Positions 15,379-23,929 are shown, counted from the first letter of the stretch. The stretch: DNA of 42,096 bases from Hymenobacter plasmatis (GCF_020711255.1 NZ_JAJFAW010000036.1:1-42096); one strand, 5' to 3'. The notes: generated from the letters alone by a model not told the origin. Made by a program: numbers and translations.

Positions 15379-16971
15379 TTACCGGTTTATGGCCTTCATG
15401 GCGTTGTACACCACTTTTATCTCGTGCTGGCCTTTGTAGACGGCGGGTGGGCTCAGGTCAAGCTTCAGCAATTGATAAACCGCCATTTGGGCCGAGCGCA
15501 CGGAGTATTCCACGGTGAACACGGCATCGTCGGGGATTTCGGTGAACTGGCCCATGAAGGCAAAGTTGGTCGAGCCTTCGGGCACCACCTGGGGCCGGTC
15601 GCCGGGCGCGCGGGTCAGGAAAGGGCTGGTGATGTAGGGCAGCATGCACGGAATGCAGTTGGCAGCCTCCACGATGGCCGGCAGCTGGGCCGAAAACTGC
15701 AGGTGGCTGACCAGCTCGGTGAGGATTTCCTCGCCGGTGCACTCGCTCATTTTCTTCTTCACGTAGTTGCCCACCCGGTCCGGGTACAGCCCAAAGCCCC
15801 AGAACACGGTGACGTCGGCCGGCTGGTTGAGGAAGTGGGGCTGGTAGGGTAGGGCCACCGACAGCATCCAGCTCGAATCGACGAGCGAAACCAGGGCCCC
15901 GGTTCCGGCCCGGTTGCCGGAGAATTGAGCCATCAAATCGAAGAACAGCGTGCCTTTGCTCGTTACCGTAAACGACTCCCAGGTAGATTCCTCGCTGCGC
16001 CCATCGAACACGTGGGGCCGCCCGAAATCTGGGTATTTGCGGGCCAGCTTGCGCCACAAGGCCCAGGAGCCGTCCACCTTGGCGGGGTTGAGCCGCGGGG
16101 CCGTCGTCATGGAGCCCAGCGTGGAGTTGGCGGCCATCGAGCCGTTGGTCATCAGCACCAGGTCGTGGGGCTGCACGGTCTGGGTTTCGGGCAGGTTGTG
16201 GCGAGTGTAGCGAATGGCAATGGCCGTTTTGGTGTCCACCAGCGGGTTAAATTCGATGTCCGTTACCTGGCAGCCCATGCGGAAGTCCACGCCCTGCCCG
16301 CGCAGCCAGGTCATCATGGGCAGCACCACCGAGTCATACTGGTTGTAGGGTGTGCGGTCGGCGCCGGCCAGGGTGCCCAGGCGCGGAAACTCGTGCAGGA
16401 AGCGCAGCAGGTAGCGCTTGAACTCGACGAGGCTGTGCCAGGGCTGGAAGGAAAACATGGTGGACCACATGTACCAGAAGTTGGTCCGGAAAAAGCCCGG
16501 CTTGAACCACTCGTTAATGCGCTTGGTGCCGAGCTGCTCTTCCGGCATGCCCATGAGCTCCACCAGCTCCACGCGGTCGGGCTCGGTGAAGCCCAGGCTG
16601 GTGGCATCGAGAATGTAGCCGCCGCTATTCACCAGACGGGCCTGGGCCGAGGACCGTATCTGCCGGTCAAATTCGGTGATGTCGTCGTAGGCCGACTTGC
16701 CCTTGTGCTCCAGCGAGGGAATGCTCGAAAGCACGTCGTAGGTGCAGAAATACGAAAAGTTGAGCATGCGGCCGCCGCGCAGCACGTAGCCTTTCTCGGC
16801 CTGCCCGGCGGCGTCGAGGCTGCCGCCCAGTACTTCTGATTCTTCGAAAATGTGGATGTTGGGGCCCGGCACTTTGCCGTCGCGAATGAGGAAGACGGCG
16901 GCCGCAAAGGAGGCAATGCCCCCGCCCACAAGGTAGGCCTGGATGGCACCCGGGGGAGTAAACTTGACCAT
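15379..16971 (-). CDS. ohyA: Oleate hydratase (FAD-dependent fatty acid hydratase)
   Basis: This encodes 530 residues. The FAD-binding motif is at 14-19 (LVGGGIASF region), followed by IFEESEVLGGSLDAAG and the fold-typical RGGRMLNFSYFCTYDVL segment (65-81). Oleate hydratases add water to the cis-9 double bond of oleate, giving 10-hydroxystearate, and are thought to detoxify or remodel unsaturated fatty acids. The residue after RGGR is Met69. In many homologues this is Glu, a catalytic residue; the Met variant is, to my knowledge, that of the Rhodococcus type. No signal peptide is visible. The gene lies 59 bp after a BON gene on the same strand, a probable two-gene operon. Confidence 0.9.
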   Translation of the reverse strand: MVKFTPPGAIQAYLVGGGIASFAAAVFLIRDGKVPGPNIHIFEESEVLGGSLDAAGQAEKGYVLRGGRMLNFSYFCTYDVLSSIPSLEHKGKSAYDDITEFDRQIRSSAQARLVNSGGYILDATSLGFTEPDRVELVELMGMPEEQLGTKRINEWFKPGFFRTNFWYMWSTMFSFQPWHSLVEFKRYLLRFLHEFPRLGTLAGADRTPYNQYDSVVLPMMTWLRGQGVDFRMGCQVTDIEFNPLVDTKTAIAIRYTRHNLPETQTVQPHDLVLMTNGSMAANSTLGSMTTAPRLNPAKVDGSWALWRKLARKYPDFGRPHVFDGRSEESTWESFTVTSKGTLFFDLMAQFSGNRAGTGALVSLVDSSWMLSVALPYQPHFLNQPADVTVFWGFGLYPDRVGNYVKKKMSECTGEEILTELVSHLQFSAQLPAIVEAANCIPCMLPYITSPFLTRAPGDRPQVVPEGSTNFAFMGQFTEIPDDAVFTVEYSVRSAQMAVYQLLKLDLSPPAVYKGQHEIKVVYNAMKAINR

Positions 16972-17030
16972 GACTAAGGTGCAGAAAAGAGGAGGGTAGC
17001 GCCACCCGGCCCAGGCCTTGAAACCGGGCC

Positions 17031-18479
17031 CTAGGTGGCCGGCCGCAAGTTCAGGTGGTTGTTCACTTCGACGGCGCCGCAGGCGTGGGCTTCGGCGGCC
17101 GCCTGGCGGCGCTCAAGGGCCGAGTCGACGGTGCCGGTGAGCGTGACGCGGCCATCGTGCACGCTCACGCTGATGTCCTGGTCGTGCAGCTGCGCCGACC
17201 AGTAGAAGTGGGTGCGAATTCGGTCCTTCAGCACGTCGTCGGGCTCGAGATGGCCCAGCGACTCGGGCGCCGTTATCACGGTGTCGGATGGGAGCGGGGG
17301 CTCCGGCAAATCATCTTCACCGTCGTGGAGCACCACATGGTTCACCACCTCCGCCACGTGGTTTACGCCGGCCACTATTTCTGCTGCCCGCTCCTGCTCG
17401 AAGTGCGACCCCACGGTGCCGTAGAGGTCCACTTTGCCTTCGCTCACGGTCAGGGTGAAGGGGTAGCGGCTCAAGTAGACGTCGTTGGCCAGGGCCACCT
17501 GGGCGTGCTCCTGAATGATGGAATCGGGGGAGGGGTGCAGGTGCTGCACCTGCAGCAGGTTGTGCACGGTGCCCACGCCCACCACATTGGCGGCGTCCTG
17601 CCCCGCGGCGTCGCGGGCGCGCAGGTTGCCGATGGTGCCCAGCAGCGTGGCCACGCCATTGTGCACGTGCACTTCCAGCGGCTGCTCGTCCACGCGCGGG
17701 TCAAAGCGCAGCGCATCCAGGATGGCCTGCGTGACATCGGCATCGGCCTTGGGCTGGTTTTTCTCGCTGCGCAACTCTTTGTCCAGGGCCCAGCTCGCTA
17801 CTTGCAGCTCACTGGCGTCTACTCGGGTTGCGCCAGCCACGTAGGCGGTGGCCACGGCCTGGTCGTGCTCGGCGGCGGTGCCCACCGTGCCGGAGAGGTG
17901 CACCTCGCCTTTGGTGGTGCGCACGTGCACCAGGTCGCTCTTCACGCGGATGTCCCATTCCAGCAGCTCCTGGATGAGGGCGGTGATGTCCTGGTCCGAT
18001 TTCGGCAGGCTGGCCCCGCGCACGGTGAGGCGGTTGTTGAGCTGGCGCACGCCCGGCACGCCCTTGAGCACTTGCAGCACCAGCTGCTCTTCGGCCCAGG
18101 ACTGCAGCGTGCCTTCCACCATCACCTGGCCGTCGTGGGTGTGGCAGCACACTTTGTAGCCGCGCGTGGCCGGGTCCTGCATCAGGGCAATTTCTACCCG
18201 GCACAGCAGCTCGGCGTTGGGCAAGTCGGCGGTGTGCACGCTGATTTCATTAATCACGCCCCGCACCCCGCGCACGGCTTTGGCCAAATCCTCGGCCCGC
18301 TGGCGCGAGAGCAGGCTGTCGGTGAGCCCGGTCAGTTCCACAATGCCTTCCCGGCAAGTGACTTCCAGCAGGTTGGCCTGCACGCCTTTCTTTAGCTTGA
18401 AAAGCCGCTCAACGGCCTGCATGATATCGCTGTCGGCCAGCCGTTCTTCCACAGCCAGGGGAGCAGGTTGCGTACGCAT
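17031..18479 (-). CDS. Cytoplasmic-type protein with six BON domains (copy 2)
   Basis: This encodes 482 residues, paralogous along its whole length to the proteins at 5668-7125 and 35141-36613. Six BON repeats lie at about 12-78, 83-148, 155-222, 243-310, 318-385 and 412-478, each with a G-x-V-x-L-x-G core. A short acidic linker (EDDLPEPPLP) precedes the last repeat. The start MRTQPAPLAVEERLADSDIM at 18479 lacks a signal peptide, so cytoplasmic location is likely although BON proteins are usually exported. It is followed by oleate hydratase and diverges from the cupin gene; operator copy C lies 191 bp upstream. Biochemical role unknown; membrane or lipid binding is suggested only by the family. 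Confidence 0.85.
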   Translation of the reverse strand: MRTQPAPLAVEERLADSDIMQAVERLFKLKKGVQANLLEVTCREGIVELTGLTDSLLSRQRAEDLAKAVRGVRGVINEISVHTADLPNAELLCRVEIALMQDPATRGYKVCCHTHDGQVMVEGTLQSWAEEQLVLQVLKGVPGVRQLNNRLTVRGASLPKSDQDITALIQELLEWDIRVKSDLVHVRTTKGEVHLSGTVGTAAEHDQAVATAYVAGATRVDASELQVASWALDKELRSEKNQPKADADVTQAILDALRFDPRVDEQPLEVHVHNGVATLLGTIGNLRARDAAGQDAANVVGVGTVHNLLQVQHLHPSPDSIIQEHAQVALANDVYLSRYPFTLTVSEGKVDLYGTVGSHFEQERAAEIVAGVNHVAEVVNHVVLHDGEDDLPEPPLPSDTVITAPESLGHLEPDDVLKDRIRTHFYWSAQLHDQDISVSVHDGRVTLTGTVDSALERRQAAAEAHACGAVEVNNHLNLRPAT

Positions 18480-18594
18480 GGGAAGGGGGAAGTAAAGCGA
18501 GCAGATAGGGCCAGAAATACCGAGTGCCTGGCCGTGGCCCAAAGAGAAAGCCTGCTTGAGCCGAATAGGAATTTATCCTAGCTAAGCTGTTGAC

Positions 18595-18619
18595 TGACAG
18601 GGTTATTTATCGTCTGTCA
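18595..18619. promoter_or_regulatory. TGACAG/CTGTCA inverted repeat in the BON-cupin intergenic region
   Basis: TGACAG (18595-18600) and CTGTCA (18614-18619) form an inverted repeat with a 13-bp spacer, about 116 bp before the BON start codon. It lies in the same divergent region as operator copy C. It could be a second operator; the half-sites are short, so chance is possible. Confidence 0.25.
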
Positions 18620-18669
18620 AATGAGCTTATTTACTACTTCAAAGGTGAGATTTTCGGGCTTTTCAATTA

Positions 18670-18705
18670 ATGACACCAATCACACAGACGCTTGATTTCT
18701 GTCAT
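18670..18705. promoter_or_regulatory. Composite tandem Fnr-like operator, copy C
   Basis: The left box 18670-18683 is ATGAC-ACCA-ATCAC; the right box 18692-18705 is TTGAT-TTCT-GTCAT; the spacer is 8 bp and the box starts are 22 bp apart. It sits in the 339-bp region between the BON gene (191 bp away, minus) and the cupin gene (114 bp away, plus), so it could control either or both. The right box is nearly identical to that of copy A and the surrounding bases also match in part. Apart from this element and the small inverted repeat at 18595-18619 I see nothing else in this gap. Confidence 0.62.
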
Positions 18706-18818
18706 GGCAGCAGAATCAACAAAAGCCCAACTTCGACTTTTCATTGCAGGTGCCAGGCGAACCACGCTTATCCAAAATGTTGGGCTAACTGCAGCACAAG
18801 CCCCTATTCAAATTTGCC

Positions 18819-19562
18819 ATGGACCCCATGAATACCGTTACGGAGGTGTTAAACCATTTGAAAAGCAAAGGCTACACCGTCGATTTCAATCTCGCCGAAG
18901 GCTACCTGGTAGACCCGAACAACGACCTGCGGGTGCACCCCGATGATTTCGAAGTAGACCATCATTACCGCTTCGAAGGCATTTCGGACCCCGACGACGA
19001 AGCCATTGTGTATGCTATTTCCTCGCCCAAGCACGGCGTAAAGGGCACATTGGTGAATGGCTACGGAATTTACAGCGAGGAAACGGCCGATGCCATGGTC
19101 CGGACCTTGGCAGAAAAAGCCCAGCGAAGCGCCATGCAAAGCCGCGAAACCGCAACGGCCGAAAAGGTCAACGTTGCCACGCCGCAACGCCCCGAAGGCA
19201 CGCGCTACCTGGATGCGCCCATGGTGACGATGGACCTGCTGGCCCTGCGCAAACAGATAAAGGAGGAGCCGGCCTGGCACACCAGCGACCGCAACTCCAT
19301 TACGCTGCTCAAAAGCGAAGGCCTGCGCATCCTGCTCCTCGCCCTGCAGCCCGGCGCGCAGCTCAAGGAGCACACGGCCCCCGGCCCCATTTCCGTGCAG
19401 GTGGTGGAGGGGCACGTCACCTTCCACACCGAGCAGCAAACCGCCGAGCTAACCGAGGGCCAGATGGTGTCGCTGCACGCCGGCATTCCGCACAGCGTCA
19501 CGGCCCGGGAAGAATCAGTTTTTCTGCTCACCATTGCGACGCCACTCGGCAAGAACCGGTAG
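18819..19562 (+). CDS. Fusion of small 'phosphoribosylpyrophosphate synthetase'-type domain and cupin domain
   Basis: This encodes 247 residues. Residues 4-100 match a small Bacteroidetes protein often annotated, probably wrongly, as phosphoribosylpyrophosphate synthetase; marks are KGYTVDFNLAE, VHPDDFEVDHHYRFEG and SDPDDEAIVYAISSP. True PRPP synthetase is about three times longer, so that name should not be believed. After a linker (about 100-140), residues 150-245 form a single cupin barrel (LQPGAQLKEHTAPGPISVQVVEG, then LHAGIPHSV). Metal or ligand is unknown. ATG codons occur at 18819 and 18828; either could be the start. It diverges from the BON gene with operator copy C between, and a tiny membrane ORF follows by 31 bp. 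Confidence 0.75.
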   Translation: MDPMNTVTEVLNHLKSKGYTVDFNLAEGYLVDPNNDLRVHPDDFEVDHHYRFEGISDPDDEAIVYAISSPKHGVKGTLVNGYGIYSEETADAMVRTLAEKAQRSAMQSRETATAEKVNVATPQRPEGTRYLDAPMVTMDLLALRKQIKEEPAWHTSDRNSITLLKSEGLRILLLALQPGAQLKEHTAPGPISVQVVEGHVTFHTEQQTAELTEGQMVSLHAGIPHSVTAREESVFLLTIATPLGKNR

Positions 19563-19593
19563 TCGACACGCCTTTAAACTTCGCTCATTAGCT

Positions 19594-19692
19594 ATGGAAC
19601 TCACTGCCCCACAAGCCCGCGACAGTTTTTCCCGGTGGTTCTTCATGGCCACCCTGATTATCCTGGCTGCCTTGATGATTGGAATGGGCTAA
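19594..19692 (+). CDS. Small single-helix membrane protein (32 residues)
   Basis: An ATG at 19594 opens a 32-codon frame ending at TAA 19690-19692. The product begins MELTAPQARDSFSRWFF and continues with one hydrophobic helix (about 17-32, MATLIILAALMIGMG). It starts 31 bp after the cupin fusion gene on the same strand, and the stop codon is followed by AGCTCAACTT, a form of the motif found after other genes here. The arrangement suggests a real small protein co-expressed with the cupin gene, but no family is recognised. Confidence 0.5.
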   Translation: MELTAPQARDSFSRWFFMATLIILAALMIGMG

Positions 19693-19740
19693 ATCAGCTC
19701 AACTTAGTAGCTGGTTATTTCCCCATCTGGCCATTCTGAG

Positions 19741-19767
19741 CCCGAAAAACAGGCTCTCCGTTTCGGG
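19741..19767. terminator. Possible hairpin between convergent genes
   Basis: CCCGAAA (19741-19747) and TTTCGGG (19761-19767) form a 7-bp stem with a 13-nt loop between the small membrane ORF and the converging ABC permease gene. There is no T-run directly after it; it may serve as a weak terminator. Confidence 0.35.
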
Positions 19768-19796
19768 GTGATTTATCTATAACATCGCAGCGGCGG

Positions 19797-20915
19797 CTAC
19801 GTGGTTTTGCGGTAGTTCAGGATGGCCCAGGTGTTGAGCACGACGGCGAAAATGGCCTCGTAACCCAATTGGCACGATACCTCCGCCAGGCCGCTGCCTT
19901 TCAGGATAATCAGGCGGACTACTTCGATGAAGTGGGTGAGGGGGATGAGGTTCGCCAGGACGCGGGCCCAGGCGGGCATGCTGTCGAGGGAGGTGAACAG
20001 GCCGCTCATCAAAGTGAAAATCATGATGAAAAAGAAGGCCACGAACATGGCCTGCAGCTGGTTCTCGCTGTACGTGGAAATCAAGAGGCCAAAGCCCAAA
20101 ATCGCCACCAGATACACCGCGGCAAACAGGTAGAGCGTGCCCAGGCTGCCCACCGGCACGATGCCGTAGACCCCGCGGGCAATGAGCAGCCCGATGGTGA
20201 ACACCAGCAGTCCCAGCAGCCAGAAGGGAATCATCTTGCCCAGGATGAACTGCCATTTTTTGATGGGCGACACGTTGAGCTGCTCGATGGTGCCGAGCTC
20301 CTTTTCCCGCACAATGTTCAGAGCCGAGAGGAATCCGCCCACCAGCGTGAGCAGCAGCACCAGGATGGCTGGCACCATAAACACGTAATAGCGCCCCAGC
20401 GGATTGTACCAGTTGATAGCGGCCACGTCGATAACACTTGTGCCGCGCGCCGGCCCGGGGCCAAGCCACTGCAGGCGCACGTCGCTGTTGTAGTCGGAAA
20501 TGATGCGGGTGAGGTAGGCACCGCCCAGCGCGGCGCGGGTGCCATTGATGGCATCGACGGCCACGGCCACCTGCTGGGTGCCTTCGCGCACGAGGTTGCG
20601 CTCGAAGCCGCGCGGGATTTCCAGCACGATGTCGGCCTGGCTTTCTTCGATAAGGTGCAGGGCCTCCGGATAGGAGGGGCTGGCCCCCACCAGCCGGAAG
20701 TAGCCCGAGGACGTGATTTTGCGCGTCAGCTCGCGGGAGTAGCTGCTGTGGTCGTGGTCGACGAGGGCCAGGTTGATGTTCTTAACATCGTAGTTGGCAG
20801 CCTGGGGCAGGATGAGCAGCTGCACGGTGGGCATCAGGAAAATCAGGGCCAGGATGCTCCGGTCGCGGAACATCTGGCGGAACTCCTTGCGCAGCAGAAA
20901 CAGCAGGATTCTCAT
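19797..20915 (-). CDS. ABC-2 type exporter permease (YbhR-like)
   Basis: This encodes 372 residues. The first hydrophobic segment is at about 22-42, followed by a long extracytoplasmic domain (about 45-170) containing LALVDHDHSSYSRELTRKI, then five more transmembrane helices (about 175-365) with the motif NIVREKELGTIEQLNVSPI. This is the ABC-2/YbhR-YhhJ pattern of multidrug and heavy-substrate exporters. Its start codon overlaps the stop of the second permease gene by 4 bp, showing tight coupling. It is the last gene of the operon that starts near 26192. The substrate cannot be deduced. Confidence 0.88.
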   Translation of the reverse strand: MRILLFLLRKEFRQMFRDRSILALIFLMPTVQLLILPQAANYDVKNINLALVDHDHSSYSRELTRKITSSGYFRLVGASPSYPEALHLIEESQADIVLEIPRGFERNLVREGTQQVAVAVDAINGTRAALGGAYLTRIISDYNSDVRLQWLGPGPARGTSVIDVAAINWYNPLGRYYVFMVPAILVLLLTLVGGFLSALNIVREKELGTIEQLNVSPIKKWQFILGKMIPFWLLGLLVFTIGLLIARGVYGIVPVGSLGTLYLFAAVYLVAILGFGLLISTYSENQLQAMFVAFFFIMIFTLMSGLFTSLDSMPAWARVLANLIPLTHFIEVVRLIILKGSGLAEVSCQLGYEAIFAVVLNTWAILNYRKTT

Positions 20916-22021
20916 GCCAGCCGGATGTTAAAGTTGCGCAGGCTGATGCCCAGCAGGGCCACCGACATGCCCAACAGAATGAGGGTTTCCCGCCACACAG
21001 CCCCAAAGCCCAGCCCCTTCAGCATCACGGCTTTCACCACGAGGTAGTACCAGTGCGAGGGCAGCAGGTTGGGGATGAGGCGCAGCGGGCCGGGCAGGTT
21101 CTCAAGGGGAAACATGAAGCCCGTGAACAGCAGCGTGGGCAGCATCATACCCATCATCGAGACCAGCATGGCCACTTGCTGCGAGGCCGTGACGTTGGAA
21201 ATCAGCAGCCCCAGCGACAGGCAGGCGACGATAAATACCGTGCTCACGCCGTAGAGCAGCATCACGCTGCCGCGAATCTCCACGTCCAGCACAAACACCG
21301 ACAGCAACAGAATCAGGGTGAAATCGAGCAGGGAAAGCACCAGGTAAGGCACGGCCTTGGCGATGAGCACCAGCAGCGGGCGGAAGGGCGACACCAGCAG
21401 AACTTCCATGGTGCCCCGCTCTTTTTCGCGCACAATGGACACGGACGTGAGCGTGGTGCAGACTATCATGAGCACCAGCGCCAGCACGCCCGGAATGAAA
21501 TTCAGCGAGCCGTTCATTTCGGGGTTGTAGAGCAGGCGCGTTTCGGGCACAATCTGGAAGGGCAGAGCCCCGGCGGCCTGGTTGAGCTGGCGCTGGTAGT
21601 CGCCCACGATGGCCGTGAGGTAGGTGGTAATGGTAGAGGCCGTGTTGGGGTCGGAGCCATCGGCCACGATTTGCAGCTGGCCCCGCCCGGTGTGCCCCAG
21701 GTCGGCGCTGAAATTGGCCGGAAACACCAGCGCCGCCTTGATTTTGCCCTGCCGGAAAGCGGTTTCCATGGCGGCGTAGCTCAGCGGCGCCTGCTGCAGG
21801 TGGAAATAGCGGCTGGCCTGCAGCTTGCCGATAATGTGCTGCGTGGCCTGGTCGTGGGCAAAGTCTACCACGGCCAGGTTGATGTTCTTCACCTCGCTGC
21901 TCAGGGCAAAGCCGAAAAGCAGAATCTGCGCCGTGGGCAAGCCAAAGAGAATGAGCAAGGTGCGCCGGTCCCGGAAGACGTGGTAAAACTCCTTGCGAAT
22001 GAAGACGAGCAGCTGTTTCAT
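20912..22021 (-). CDS. ABC-2 type exporter permease (YbhS-like)
   Basis: This encodes 369 residues, homologous to the following permease: TM1 at about 22-42, extracytoplasmic domain with LAVVDFAHDQATQHIIGKL, then five C-terminal helices and the conserved SIVREKERGTMEVLLVSPF. The pair would form a heterodimeric membrane channel. It overlaps the next gene by 4 bp. A 215-bp gap containing three interspersed repeat units separates it from the ATPase gene upstream, the only large gap in this operon. Confidence 0.88.
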   Translation of the reverse strand: MKQLLVFIRKEFYHVFRDRRTLLILFGLPTAQILLFGFALSSEVKNINLAVVDFAHDQATQHIIGKLQASRYFHLQQAPLSYAAMETAFRQGKIKAALVFPANFSADLGHTGRGQLQIVADGSDPNTASTITTYLTAIVGDYQRQLNQAAGALPFQIVPETRLLYNPEMNGSLNFIPGVLALVLMIVCTTLTSVSIVREKERGTMEVLLVSPFRPLLVLIAKAVPYLVLSLLDFTLILLLSVFVLDVEIRGSVMLLYGVSTVFIVACLSLGLLISNVTASQQVAMLVSMMGMMLPTLLFTGFMFPLENLPGPLRLIPNLLPSHWYYLVVKAVMLKGLGFGAVWRETLILLGMSVALLGISLRNFNIRLA

Positions 22022-22088
22022 GGTTTTAATAAGGGCTTCCGGCTGAGCGTTGCTAGGCGATTCGTTTGGGATAGTGACTCAATCGTCT

Positions 22089-22213
22089 GTCATGCAGAGC
22101 GCAGCGAAGCATCTTATCAGGTTCGCACGACTCTTCCGGACGTGATAAGATGCTTCGCTGCGCTCTGCATGACAGATGGCGTGGTAGAGATGCTTCGACA
22201 AGCTCAGCATGAC
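22089..22213. repeat. Interspersed repeat units within the ABC exporter operon
   Basis: Units of the same family as at 13649-13823: one in plus orientation (22089-22119) and two inverted (22142-22173 and about 22183-22213). The first two are nearly exact reverse complements over about 31 bp with a 22-nt loop, so RNA from either strand can form a stable hairpin. It lies between the ATPase and permease genes, which are otherwise one operon, so it may influence processing or relative expression of the downstream permease genes. Confidence 0.85.
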
Positions 22214-22236
22214 GTTCTTCTTTATTGTGACAAGCC

Positions 22237-22986
22237 CTATTCTCCCCGCTGCGCGCCGCGCGCCAATTGGTAAAACACGTCGTCCATGGAGTCGGTGTGG
22301 AACTGCTGCTTCAGGTTGGCGGGCGAGTCCAGCGCTTCCACGCGGCCGTCGACCATGATGCAGACGCGCGAGCAGTACTCGGCCTCGTCCATGTAGTGGG
22401 TGGTCACGAAAGCGGTGATGCCCCGGTCGGCCGCGGCGTAGATGAGCTCCCAAAACTGCCGGCGCGTGACGGGGTCCACGCCGCCGGTGGGCTCGTCGAG
22501 AAACACGATTTTGGGGTCGTGGAGGATGGCCACCGAGAAGGCCAGCTTCTGCTTCCAGCCCAACGGCAGGCCGCGGACCAGCTTTTTGGCTTCGCTTTGC
22601 AGGCCTAGCGTCGTCACCAGCTCCTCGCTTTTGGTGCGCAGCTGCTGGTTGGTAAGGCCGTAGATTCCGCCGAAAAACTCGATGTTTTCCAGCACCGTCA
22701 GGTCTTCGTAGAGCGAGAACTTCTGGCTCATGTAGCCGATGTTCTGCTTGATTTGCTCCTGCTGCCGGTACACGTCGAACCCGGCCACCGTGGCCTGGCC
22801 CGAAGTAGGGTAGGAGAGGCCGCAGAGCATGCGCATGGCCGTGGTTTTGCCCGCGCCGTTGGCCCCCAGAAAGCCGAATATTTCGCCCGGCGCGACCTCA
22901 AACGAAATCCTGTCCACAGCCCGGAAGCCGTCGAAATGCTTGCTCAGCTCGTGGGAGCTGATGGCCGGAGCGGGGTTAGTTTCCAT
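22237..22986 (-). CDS. ABC exporter ATP-binding protein (YbhF C-terminal-half-like)
   Basis: This encodes 249 residues. Walker A is GANGAGKTT (about 39-47), Walker B IVFLDEPTGGVDP, and the H-loop lies in TTHYMDEAEYC. The signature motif is not LSGG but LPLGWKQKLA, a change also found in the second ATPase half of YbhF-type exporters. It overlaps the preceding ATPase gene by 11 bp. The two proteins presumably form a heterodimeric ATPase equivalent to the two halves of E. coli YbhF. It powers the two ABC-2 permeases downstream. Confidence 0.9.
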   Translation of the reverse strand: METNPAPAISSHELSKHFDGFRAVDRISFEVAPGEIFGFLGANGAGKTTAMRMLCGLSYPTSGQATVAGFDVYRQQEQIKQNIGYMSQKFSLYEDLTVLENIEFFGGIYGLTNQQLRTKSEELVTTLGLQSEAKKLVRGLPLGWKQKLAFSVAILHDPKIVFLDEPTGGVDPVTRRQFWELIYAAADRGITAFVTTHYMDEAEYCSRVCIMVDGRVEALDSPANLKQQFHTDSMDDVFYQLARGAQRGE

Positions 22987-23917
22987 GCGCAGCGGTGGAG
23001 TTGGCCGTCATCAGCTCAATAAACCGGTCTTCGATGGTGGGCGCAATGGGCTTTACCACAATGCCCGTATGCTGCCGGGCGCGGAGGTAGTCGCGCAGCG
23101 CCGCATCGTTATTGGGCTGATTTTGCCGGAAAGCCACGTGCACAAACTCCCCAAAGGCGTAGCTGCTGAGCACCGGCGTGTAGGCCCGCAGGTCGTGGAG
23201 CAGGGAGTGCACCGCATCGGTTTTCACGGCGAAAAGCGGGTGTGGGTAAGCCCGGACGATGTTGTCTGGCGTGTCGATGGACAGGATTTTGCCGCCCTGC
23301 AGCAGCGCAATCCGCTCGCAAAGGGTGGCTTCGTCCATGTAAGGCGTCGAAACCAGGATGGTGATGCCCTGCTGCCGGAGCTGCCCAAGCATGGCCCAGA
23401 ATTCCTTGCGCGACACCGCATCCACGCCCGTGGTGGGCTCGTCCAGAAACAGCACCGTGGGCTTGTGAATCAGGGCGCAGCACAAGGCCAGCTTCTGCTT
23501 CATGCCGCCCGAGAGCTTGCCCGCCCGCCGGTCCCGAAACGGCTCAATTTGTTCGTAGATGTCCTTAATCAGCGCGTAATTGGCCGCGATGGTCGTGTCG
23601 AACAGCGTGGCGAAGAAGTTCAGGTTTTCCTGCACTGTGAGGTCCTGGTAGAGCGAGAATCGGCCCGGCATGTAGCCCACCGTGTTGCGAATGGCCTGGT
23701 AATCGGTGCGCACGTCGTGCCCGCCCACCGTGGCCGTTCCCGAGTCGGCGAGCAGCAGGGTGGTCAGGATGCGAAAAATGCTGGTTTTGCCCGCCCCGTC
23801 CGGCCCAATTAGCCCAAACAGCTCGCCCGGCTTCACCGCAAACGACACGTCCTCGACGGCCCGCACGGTGCCCTTCTCGTAGGTCTTGGTGATGTGCTCC
23901 AGCGTGACAGCGTCCAT
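22976..23917 (-). CDS. ABC exporter ATP-binding protein (YbhF N-terminal-half-like)
   Basis: This encodes 313 residues. Walker A is GPDGAGKTS (about 37-45), the signature KLSGGMKQKLAL is canonical, and Walker B is VLFLDEPTTGVDA. The C-terminal extension (about 225-310) includes PNNDAALRDYL and a final IEDRFIELM typical of CcmA/YbhF-like subunits. It starts 12 bp after the membrane fusion protein gene and overlaps the second ATPase gene by 11 bp. In E. coli the equivalent pair is one fused protein; here it is split into two genes. Confidence 0.9.
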   Translation of the reverse strand: MDAVTLEHITKTYEKGTVRAVEDVSFAVKPGELFGLIGPDGAGKTSIFRILTTLLLADSGTATVGGHDVRTDYQAIRNTVGYMPGRFSLYQDLTVQENLNFFATLFDTTIAANYALIKDIYEQIEPFRDRRAGKLSGGMKQKLALCCALIHKPTVLFLDEPTTGVDAVSRKEFWAMLGQLRQQGITILVSTPYMDEATLCERIALLQGGKILSIDTPDNIVRAYPHPLFAVKTDAVHSLLHDLRAYTPVLSSYAFGEFVHVAFRQNQPNNDAALRDYLRARQHTGIVVKPIAPTIEDRFIELMTANSTAAHGN

Positions 23918-23929
23918 GATTCCAGCCGG

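Noticed and set aside
15311..15439. Plus-strand 42-residue hydrophobic ORF just after operator copy B
   Set aside because: Most of it is antisense to the end of the oleate hydratase gene and no family is recognisable; the operator is better assigned to hemA.
18703..18946. Plus-strand ORF starting MAAESTKAQLRLF
   Set aside because: It runs into the cupin fusion gene in a different frame, has no family and overlaps the operator.
22079..22453. Minus-strand ORF ending in HAERSEAS / RCFAALCMTDD-like sequence
   Set aside because: This is the translation of the interspersed repeat and of a shadow of the ATPase gene; such peptides are well-known artefacts.
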